Positions 43,598 through 49,330 of a stretch of 49,330 bases of DNA are shown one piece after another. The notes below the pieces were generated by a model. It saw nothing but the letters and a program-made list of their open reading frames with translations. It was not told the origin of the DNA and ran no database searches. The translations under genes and the position numbers were made by a program. Source of the stretch: an uncultured Eggerthellaceae bacterium (GTDB lineage: Bacteria; Actinomycetota; Coriobacteriia; Coriobacteriales; Eggerthellaceae); contig CAKUFS010000014.1 of assembly GCA_934648845.1 (NCBI GenBank), forward strand, positions 1 to 49,330, in the 5' to 3' direction. How positions within the stretch are numbered: the stretch's first letter is position 1; the number at the start of each line of letters is the position of its first letter.

Positions 43598-44566
43598 CTA
43601 CGTGCGGTAAGTCGCATCGGCCATAAGCAAATGGCGGACCACCCTTGCGGTTTTCGGCCATCTGTCCTCCGCCTGGCGCACGCGGAACAGGTAGACGAAC
43701 CAGTTCAGGTACGACTGCAGGTTCGCGGAGTCCATGCCGGTGAAGCGCCGCAGGTAGCGCTTGAGCCACGAGCTCAGGTTGCTGGCCATCTCCATGGCAT
43801 CTAGGTAGACTGGGTCGGTCGCATCGGCCTTGTAGGCCTCCGAGCCGCATCTCCTCTCGGCGATCAAGCCGTTGTGGGCGCGCTCCCTGTCGTGCACGAC
43901 GGTGCTGCCCTCCGCCAGGTGGGGGCCCAGCGCCGCCTTTATCCCCCTGGCCGAGGGCTTGCCGTGGCCGCAGACCACGGCGACGGGATTCTTCGAGGCG
44001 TCTATGGCGATCGCGATGCACAGCTTCTGCCCGGACAGCCCACGCTTTCGCGCCTGCCCGTATCCCTTCGACAGGTCGGTGTCGTTGACGTAGACCTCGT
44101 CGATCCACACCCGGCCCCCGAGCACGATGCGGTCCTGGTAGCCGTCGACCGTCGCGAACACGCGGTGGCGCCACTCGAAGGCGGTCTGGTGCGCGACGCC
44201 GCACAGCTCGGCCGCCGCCTCTATCGGCACGTTCCAGGTCATGAGCTCGACGAAGCGCACCCATGTCGCGAGGTCCTTCTTGCAGTTCTCGAAGATGGTT
44301 CCCGACATGATGCCGAAGCGCGTCCCGCACACCGCGCACCTGAGCCTGCGATGGCCGGCCGGGGTCCTGCCGTCCCTGGCCGTGCGGGGAGACTTGCAGC
44401 GCGGGCAGGCGGGGTGCGGCCTGAACGCCTCCGCGGCCTCGTCGAAGGTGCCGTAGCCGATCTTCTCGCGGCACGAGCGGGCGGCAACGGCCTGCTCCAG
44501 CAGCGCGAAGTCGCCGTCCGGCATCGCATCGACGCGAGCGGCGTAGGGATTGCGGTTGATGTTCAT
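43598..44566 (-). CDS. IS1595-family transposase
   Basis: 322 residues from ATG 44566 (MNINRNPYAARVDAM). A zinc-ribbon CPRC...CAVCG (about residues 50-75) is followed by a helix-turn-helix-like segment (AAELCGVAHQTAFEWRHRVF). The ISXO2-like DDE/N catalytic domain contains VWIDEVYVNDTDL and AIAIDASKNPVAVVCGHGKPS, then the C-terminal LQSYLNWFVYLFRVR. It appears intact. The extra N-terminal residues possible upstream lie in the leader and are unlikely. A diverged, frameshifted relative lies at 47922-48889. Confidence 0.93.
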   Translation of the reverse strand: MNINRNPYAARVDAMPDGDFALLEQAVAARSCREKIGYGTFDEAAEAFRPHPACPRCKSPRTARDGRTPAGHRRLRCAVCGTRFGIMSGTIFENCKKDLATWVRFVELMTWNVPIEAAAELCGVAHQTAFEWRHRVFATVDGYQDRIVLGGRVWIDEVYVNDTDLSKGYGQARKRGLSGQKLCIAIAIDASKNPVAVVCGHGKPSARGIKAALGPHLAEGSTVVHDRERAHNGLIAERRCGSEAYKADATDPVYLDAMEMASNLSSWLKRYLRRFTGMDSANLQSYLNWFVYLFRVRQAEDRWPKTARVVRHLLMADATYRT

Positions 44567-44572
44567 TCGGTT

Positions 44573-44655
44573 GTCCCATCCACCCAGGCGCCCACTCAGC
44601 CGGGACGTCGCCAAACTTAGGACCGAATGGGCGCCTGGGTAAATCTGAGTTTGGC
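44573..44655 (-). ncRNA. Structured leader of the transposase mRNA, copy 1
   Basis: Three pairings in the order a b a' c b' c' along the transcript: a = 44645-44655 with 44610-44620 (11 bp, one imperfect); b = 44628-44640 with 44582-44594 (13 bp perfect); c = 44601-44606 with 44573-44578 (GUCCCG with UGGGAC). Each overlaps the next, so they would make a chained pseudoknot ending 6 nt before the ATG. The second IS copy has the same layout with different bases. Confidence 0.65.
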
Positions 44656-44730
44656 AGGGACAATCATACCAGAGATGCAACGAATCGCAGACCTGTCAAC
44701 ACCACACTTCCAGACTGTAAGAAAACTCAG

Positions 44731-44765
44731 AAAAGAAAAATCGGGCCAAATTTGCGGCCCGATTT
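44731..44765 (-). terminator. Terminator of the GTPase operon
   Basis: AAATCGGGCC (44738-44747) and GGCCCGATTT (44756-44765) make a 10-bp stem with an 8-nt loop. On the minus strand it runs into a T-rich tail (complement of 44731-44740). Confidence 0.85.
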
Positions 44766-44835
44766 AAACTCACCCAAAATTGCACCATCATGGGCTTCTC
44801 TTTGCTTGGTATTTCGATGACTTCGGCGCTTGTTT

Positions 44836-45453
44836 CTAGTATCCGTCGACCAGCATCGTCTCGTCCAGGAACGCGAGCAGAGTGTCGCCGTCTTGCTTGC
44901 ACTCGAGCTGCAGAAGCATGTCTGGGAGGCTGTCGTGCTGAAGGATCGCTGCGTGCCATACATCATTGGGAAGCGCCGATTCAACGCCCGCGATCGTGCC
45001 AAGCACGACCCCGACGGGTCCCATTGCGCATCCGAGGAAGATAGTTGAGAGCAGCGCAGCGACGACAGGGTTTCCCCCGGGTGTGGTTCCACCCTTGAAG
45101 ACAGAGCAGTTCGCGACGTCCAGGTTGCACGCCGGCTTGGCGAGCATGCCGTCCGATGCGTACAGCACGACTCCCGATGACGAAAGCTTGAGCTTCTGAC
45201 GCTGGCACTCGTGAGGCTTGCCGTCGGCGCCGATCTCGACTCGCTTCACGTAGATCGTCTTTGGGATGATGATGCCTTGATCTCGAACGACACCCGTATA
45301 GCGGGGTTCGGGTCGACTCGGCTCCTGCTTCTCTTCCTTGGGAGCGAGGGTGTCGCCGATAGCGGTTCCGACGGCCGAAGCCATGTTGGCGGCACCGTCA
45401 GCTATGGCGCCTACTGCGTCTTGTGCTGCTTTGAATAGGTCGAATCCTGCCAT
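44836..45453 (-). CDS. Unrecognised 205-residue protein of the GTPase operon
   Basis: I do not recognise a family. It begins MAGFDLFKAAQDAVGAIADG, an Ala/Gly-rich amphipathic stretch (residues 5-35), then a charged Pro/Glu linker (38-52). A polar domain with three cysteines follows (CQRQ, ACNLDVANC), then a strongly hydrophobic Gly-rich hairpin (about 128-155, VVAALLSTIFLGCAMGPVGV) and an acidic C-terminus. AGGAG lies 7 nt before the ATG. Last gene of the operon behind the GTPase, so a membrane-associated partner of the GTPase is a reasonable guess only. Confidence 0.75.
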   Translation of the reverse strand: MAGFDLFKAAQDAVGAIADGAANMASAVGTAIGDTLAPKEEKQEPSRPEPRYTGVVRDQGIIIPKTIYVKRVEIGADGKPHECQRQKLKLSSSGVVLYASDGMLAKPACNLDVANCSVFKGGTTPGGNPVVAALLSTIFLGCAMGPVGVVLGTIAGVESALPNDVWHAAILQHDSLPDMLLQLECKQDGDTLLAFLDETMLVDGY

Positions 45454-45502
45454 TTTATTCTCCTGTATCCGTTAATCGGTGTGTTTCGATAAATGCTCTC
45501 AG

Positions 45503-45529
45503 ACCGCTTGATTCAATTGGAATCAAGCG
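45503..45529. other. Intercistronic hairpin in the GTPase operon
   Basis: CCGCTTGATTC (45503-45513) and GAATCAAGCGG (45519-45529) are perfectly complementary with a 5-nt loop. It lies between the DUF697 segment and the 205-residue gene. No T run follows on the minus strand, so mRNA processing or partial termination are options. Confidence 0.7.
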
Positions 45530-45565
45530 GCCTGATGGGCTCTTTGTTGCCTTTGGGTTTGCTTG

Positions 45566-46691
45566 TTACGCGGTTGCGACGTTTCCGCTGGCAACTTTGT
45601 TCTTGAAGATGCCGATAACCTTCTCTTTTCCCTCTTTCGTTTCGAGGTCGTTCATCTTCATCTCACCTGCGAGAATGGCTTCCATGATGATGTAGGTCTC
45701 GCCGAGCGCCGTCGTTAGGAGGCCCGCTGTTGCTCCGGAGATGGTACCGCCGAGAATGGTTCCTGCTCCCGGTATGAATTTCATGATATTCGAAACAAGG
45801 GTCTTACCAGCGATCGTTGCGCCTGCGGTTCCAAGTACGGACGACGTGAAGGCTGTCAGGAAAGACTTGTTTACGTCGAATCCGTAGATTGCTGTGAGCG
45901 AGGCGATCATCGCTACCTGGGTCGGAATCAAGGCCGCGCAGTCAGCGAACGGAATGGGTGCGAAACCCTCACCAAACGCTGCCGCCGTCGCTGCTACTAC
46001 CGCTGCCTGCGCATGGCGTTTTTTTTGCTTCGTTGTTCACAATCTGGATGTTGTGGAGTGTGTCGAGTAGCTCGCCGGGTAGGGCTTGCGTCATGACGTT
46101 GATGAGGACATCGAGGCCGAATGCCTTTGCTACGTAGTCATCGGCGAGGACGGGGACAACCTGAACGACATCAAGGTTCTCGTCGAGGATGAAGTTCCTC
46201 ATCTCCTGTGCCTTCTTCTTTGAGAAGCACTGAGTAAGTACGATGATGATAGGTACCTGATAGTCCTTATTTTGCTCGGCGAGAGACTTAATCCACTCGA
46301 TTTCCTCTTCTTCGAGTCGGTTAGAGGCCATATTGACGCAGTACCAGATGCAGTGGACCATGTCGTCGATTTCTTTGCTCGCGTAGCCCTTGTGGATGGT
46401 GTCGATGATCTTGTCGCGAACCTCGACCTGCGCTTCCTTGCCGAGCTCGAAACCTCTGGTGTCGTAGATCGTCAGGGGGAAGCCCTCCTTCTTGATTTGC
46501 CTCATGTGGGGAGTAATCGGTCTGCCGATGCCGGTCTCTGCCATCTTTTCGCGAAAGACGGAGTTGATCAGAGTGCTCTTGCCAACACCCGTCTTTCCGG
46601 CAACGATGATGTTGAGGCGAGTTAGGTTTTGAATCTTGTCGCGGATCGTCTTTATGCACTCTTCGGCAATTTGGTTGGTATCGATTTGCAT
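45566..46691 (-). pseudogene. GTPase-DUF697 protein split by an A8 frameshift
   Basis: The first segment (46691 down to about 46027) has P-loop GKTGVGKSTLINSVF, G3 YDTRGFE and VLTQC in the G4 position. After GCA followed by A-rich codons, the frame runs 19 codons past the tract into a stop near 45969. Reading the tract as seven instead of eight A (plus-strand T run 46019-46026) restores KRHAQAAVVAATAAAFGEGFAPIPFADC, the classic DUF697 entry, and continues with IPTQVAMIASLTAIYGF to 45566. The restored protein is 374 residues. It may be a true null, a sequencing slip, or a slippage-controlled gene. DUF697 GTPases act at membranes; the role here is unknown. Confidence 0.85.
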
Positions 46692-46692
46692 G

Positions 46693-46899
46693 CTATTGCT
46701 CCTCTTCAGTAGTCGTGGTTTTCACGATTTCGGGTCCCATCGAGGAAAGAGTTTCCTCTGAGACGGTGCTATCGGCTTTGGTCAGGCTCGCCTGCGTCTT
46801 CTTGACGAGGCTGGGTATCAGAGCGATGCCTACTGCCGTTACCGCAATAGCACATGCAATTTTCGCGAATCTACAAACTTGGTTTTCTTGCTTCTGCAT
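46693..46899 (-). CDS. Small single-pass membrane protein of the GTPase operon
   Basis: 68 residues from ATG 46899, preceded by AAAGGGA. One hydrophobic helix (ACAIAVTAVGIALIPSLV, residues about 12-30) follows a short basic N-terminus. The rest is polar with a Thr/Glu tail ending TTTTEEEQ. No family recognised. Its stop is one base from the GTPase start, so the two are translated together. It could anchor or regulate the GTPase, which is inference. Confidence 0.72.
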   Translation of the reverse strand: MQKQENQVCRFAKIACAIAVTAVGIALIPSLVKKTQASLTKADSTVSEETLSSMGPEIVKTTTTEEEQ

Positions 46900-46934
46900 T
46901 CGATCCCTTTCTCGAGATGAGAATAGTATTCGCA

Positions 46935-46962
46935 AAGATAAAGATACCCCTTGATATCTCAA
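46935..46962 (-). promoter_or_regulatory. Candidate promoter of the GTPase operon
   Basis: On the minus strand TTGAGA (46957-46962), a 16-bp spacer, then TATCTT (46935-46940), 36 bp before the first ATG at 46899. Confidence 0.5.
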
Positions 46963-47131
46963 TTCCGGGGAACATTTGGATGAAGTGTGATTATTGCCGT
47001 TGAGAAGATTGGCCTGTGATTAACCGATGATTTGGAGATTCCATCGTCGCCGAATTCTGCAAACCAGATGCGGTGCACTGGGGAATAATTGTTGGTATCG
47101 CATTCTGTAGGGCGAACAGTGAGGAGATGAC

Positions 47132-47915
47132 ATGGGAACCATTTCCGTTGAAGCGGCTAAGCAAGCGTTGGAGGATTGCGATTTCGTTCTTTGGAGCAGG
47201 GTCAACACAAGGGTAGACTCCCGTTATCTCGCGAACCGCGATGAGGTTATGGGGGTCTATAGCAAACGCGAGACGACTGTGTGAAGAGTCGGGTGTCCGT
47301 TTTAGCATCGACCAGAAATTCTTTGACAAGATTGAGATCCTTGAGGAGAGGTTTGCCAAGGCAATTTCAAGGGTCGAGAAAAGTAAGACGATGCATGGGA
47401 TCTCGAAAGAAATCTTCGATATCAATACGGAAATCCTATGCAGGATGCTCTCGGCAGAGGGAGACGAAGATCCTATTGGATCGATACAATTTATCGAGAG
47501 CTGCCTCGAGGAGCTTGACCGAATTAAGATAGAAAACGACTTGCGCATAGTTCTTGAGCAGGAGATCGAAGAGAAATACCTGTCTTTCAAGAGGAAAGCA
47601 GAGAGAGAAAGTGATGAATGGTTCGATTGGTCCGTCTCGATTTTTAGGGAACTGGGATACGGCTCGAACGACATCCTTTATGACAGAGGATTTTTTCTCA
47701 ATAGCGTCGAATATCGTTACTTAAAGTACGAAGGGATTGTCGACGAAATAGTCGAGGACCTTTTGGCTAAGCGCGGTTATACGTTTTCTATAGTCCTGAT
47801 TAACCCGGATAAGGAAACCCTTTGGCTACGAGCCATTATCGCCCATCCGTTTACATCGGGTAATACGGCCATTGAGAAAAATATATTCCAAGAGTATAGA
47901 AGTGTGCTGGTCTAA
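47132..47915 (+). pseudogene. Broken unknown gene, frameshifted near the start and cut by IS copy 2
   Basis: ATG 47132 with GAGGAG upstream opens a frame (MGTISVEAAKQALEDCDFVLW) that stops near 47284. The longer continuing frame is open only after a stop at about 47214 and gives some 220 residues from 47241, rich in Glu/Lys helices (FFDKIEILEERFAKAISRVEK) with a C-terminal globular part (FSIVLINPDKETLWLRAIIAHPF). The last codons (IFQEYRSVLV) are read from the inverted repeat of the adjacent IS. I recognise no family. It diverges from the GTPase operon and could have been an associated gene. Confidence 0.6.
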
Positions 47916-47921
47916 CGATGG

Positions 47922-48889
47922 TCATGAACTGCGGTAATGCCCGTCAACCATGAGCAAATGGCGAAGGACCCTTGCCGTTTTTGGCCATTTCTCCTCGTCG
48001 CGGCGCACGCGGAACAGGTACACGAACCAATTGAGGTACGATTGCAGGTTGGATTTCTTCATCCCCGGGAACCTGAGCAGGTAGCGCCTCAGCCACGAGC
48101 ACAGGTTGTTGACGAGCGCCATGGCCTCCAGGTAGACAGGACGCTCGTATCGGTCTTGTAGGCCTCGGCGGCGCATTTCGCCGCCCTGACCAGCGCGTTG
48201 TGAGCCTTCTCCTTGTCGTGCACGATTACCGAGCCGCACGCGATGTGGGGCAGCAGCGCGTCCTTGATTCGCTTGGAGGACGGCTTGCCGTGCCCGCAGA
48301 TGACGGCGACGGCGTTCTTGCGGGCGTCGATGGCCACCGCGATGCAGATCTTGTTTTTGGAAAGGCCCCTCTTCTGGGCGAAGTCGGAGCTGCGCACGAT
48401 GTCGGAGTCGGTCAGATACAGCTCGTCTATCCACACCCTGCCGCTCAGCACGAGCCTGTCCTGGCAGCCGTCCACGGCGGCGAAGACCCGGTGGCGCCAC
48501 TCGAAGGCCGTCTTGTGCGTTACCTCGCACACCTCGGCAATCAGGTCGATTGGCGCGTTGTAGCACATGCATGTGACGAACCTCTCCCAGGTCGGGAGGC
48601 TCTTCTTGCCGTATTCGAGCACCGTGCCGCTCAGGGCGGAGAACGCCTCTCCGCATACGGGACAGCGCCAGCGTTGCCGCCCGGCGGGCGTCTTGCCGTC
48701 GCGGGCGCAGCCCGGAAAGCCGCATGACGGGCACGGCGGGTGCGGGCGCCAGAGCTCTGCGGCCTCATCGATGGTGCCGGCGCCGATCAGGCTTCTGCAT
48801 TTACGCTCGGCGATGGCGGCGCAGAGAGCCTCGAACTCATCGTCGTCGAGGGACGAGACCGTGCGGCGGTAGGGGTTGATGGCAACCAT
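47922..48889 (-). pseudogene. Frameshifted IS1595-family transposase
   Basis: From ATG 48889 (MVAINPYRRTVSSL) the frame gives the zinc ribbon CPSCG...CPVCG, VWIDELYLTDSD and AVAIDARKNAVAVICGHGKPS. It leaves the family alignment after AAEAYKTDTS near 48145. The expected continuation PVYLEAMALVNNL...LQSYLNWFVYLFRVR is in another frame down to 47922. Comparison with copy 1 (GCGACCGACCCAGTC versus ACGAGCGTCCTGTC) points to a 2-bp deletion. Programmed shifting seems unlikely because copy 1 is in a single frame. Confidence 0.9.
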
Positions 48890-48893
48890 GGCT

Positions 48894-48979
48894 TATTCCT
48901 ATCGGCCCATGCAGCCATCCAGTCAGGAATGTCGCCAAACATAGGGCCAGATGGCCGCATGGGCGAATCTATGTTTGGC
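48894..48979 (-). ncRNA. Structured leader of the transposase mRNA, copy 2
   Basis: Same layout as copy 1: a = 48969-48979 with 48934-48944 (11 bp perfect); b = 48950-48964 with 48905-48919 (14 of 15); c = 48925-48930 with 48894-48899 (AUUCCU with AGGAAU). The last strand is the Shine-Dalgarno AGGAAU. Linker lengths are nearly those of copy 1, while many paired bases differ with pairing kept. Confidence 0.65.
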
Positions 48980-49124
48980 AATGCCAATGATATCACGCCA
49001 GCGCCCGCCAATCGGGATTTGACCCGCACGCTTCTATACTCTTGGAAAATATATTGATACACCCGAAGGCCGAGTCCGCTCACTCCGTTTCGTAAACGTC
49101 AAAACCACCGCGTGGTAAGCGCAA

Positions 49125-49170
49125 AATCGGAGGCTTCCCGGCATATTTCGGGAAGCCTCCGATTGTTTTC
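49125..49170. terminator. Strong hairpin terminator
   Basis: AATCGGAGGCTTCCCG (49125-49140) and its exact complement (49149-49164) form a 16-bp stem with an 8-nt loop, followed by GTTTTC. Stable enough to end transcription in either direction; the gene it serves is outside or lost. Confidence 0.82.
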
Positions 49171-49330
49171 TGCGTAGATTTCGGGACGAATCCAACCCGG
49201 TTTCGGGATGCGTCCGGCGAGATCTCGGGACATGTCCGGCGAGATCCCGGGCGTGAATCTGCCCCAGTTCCGTTGACACTTTGATTTCCGTTCTGCACCA
49301 TATACGCAGACGGAGGAAAGCGAGGAATAA
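49171..49330. other. Window end: no gene, short direct repeat
   Basis: No supported gene. Two copies of GTCCGGCGAGATC(T/C)CGGG lie around 49210-49250. A purine-rich AGGAAAGCGAGGA at the very end could be a ribosome-binding site for a gene starting outside. Confidence 0.45.

Larger units (their letters stand above)
43557..44725 (-). mobile_element. IS1595-like insertion sequence, copy 1
   Basis: About 1.17 kb. The ends 43557-43584 (TTTTCTAACAGTCTAGAAGT...) and the reverse complement of 44698-44725 match at 24 of 28 bases. It carries one intact transposase and a structured leader between the transposase start and the right end. Inside GC is clearly higher than in the flanking azlD gene and GTPase operon. 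No convincing 8-bp target duplication was found. Confidence 0.85.
47881..49052 (-). mobile_element. IS1595-like insertion sequence, copy 2 (defective)
   Basis: About 1.17 kb. The ends 47881-47912 and the reverse complement of 49021-49052 match at 29 of 32 bases (CCAAGAGTATAGAAG core). A possible 8-bp duplication AATATATT (47880-47887 and 49048-49055) is seen but is confounded by AT-rich sequence. The transposase is frameshifted. It is diverged from copy 1 in both ends and protein, so this is a separate family member, not a recent duplicate. Same orientation as copy 1. Confidence 0.83.

Noticed and set aside
43557..49052. A composite transposon made of two identical IS copies
   Set aside because: The two elements differ in inverted repeats and protein sequence and copy 2 is frameshifted, so joint mobilisation as a classical composite is unlikely, although the island may have moved earlier.
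49034..49301. Small minus-strand open frames at the window end
   Set aside because: They cross a 16-bp terminator hairpin and direct repeats and have no ribosome site or recognisable domain.

Overview
This window looks like a chromosome segment of a mid-GC Gram-positive gut actinobacterium, most likely class Coriobacteriia (Eggerthellales-like). This is inferred, not proven. The reasons are the frequent GTG starts, a short primary sigma factor without region 1.1, the rimP-nusA-ylxR-infB-rbfA-nrnA-truB-ribF order, a membrane pyrophosphatase and a giant BspA-type leucine-rich-repeat surface protein.

Layout. Positions 1-4721 hold the 3' part of a mosaic surface protein: DUF4430-like and cadherin-like modules, a long LRR array, a beta-helix-like region and a dockerin-like end. 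About 1 kb without genes follows (4722-5755), packed with palindromes. Next comes a minus-strand cluster: an ATP-grasp-like enzyme, a DUF1461 membrane protein, gltX and a hotdog thioesterase. The plus-strand core runs from 10096 to 43548: a LicC-like nucleotidyltransferase; metK behind a SAM-I-clan-like riboswitch; priA; rpoD; an RlmK-like rRNA methyltransferase; two tRNAs; a single-chain MmeI-like restriction-modification enzyme; a PurF-like protein lacking its catalytic cysteine; a sugar-phosphate transferase; ilvB-ilvN; serC-serA; the eight-gene translation operon; hppA; mtnA; dgt; azlC-azlD.

The last 5.8 kb is an accessory island. Two diverged IS1595-like elements (43557-44725 and 47881-49052) bracket a small minus-strand operon and a broken plus-strand gene. 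The operon encodes a short membrane-anchored protein, a GTPase separated from its DUF697 domain by a slip in an A8 run, and an unrecognised 205-residue protein.

The strongest unexpected signals are these. (1) Both IS copies carry, in the transposase leader, three interlocked pairings (order a b a' c b' c') whose sequences differ between copies while pairing is mostly kept; the third covers the ribosome-binding region. (2) Two families of short hairpins share a design (9-bp arms starting GTT and ending AAC, GGGG in the loop). One family has four copies of about 33 bp, and some copies supply stop codons or a Shine-Dalgarno plus start codon to neighbouring genes. (3) Three enzyme-like proteins have lost or gained diagnostic residues: PurF without Cys1, SerA without its substrate arginine, and NusA with a Cys/His tail.
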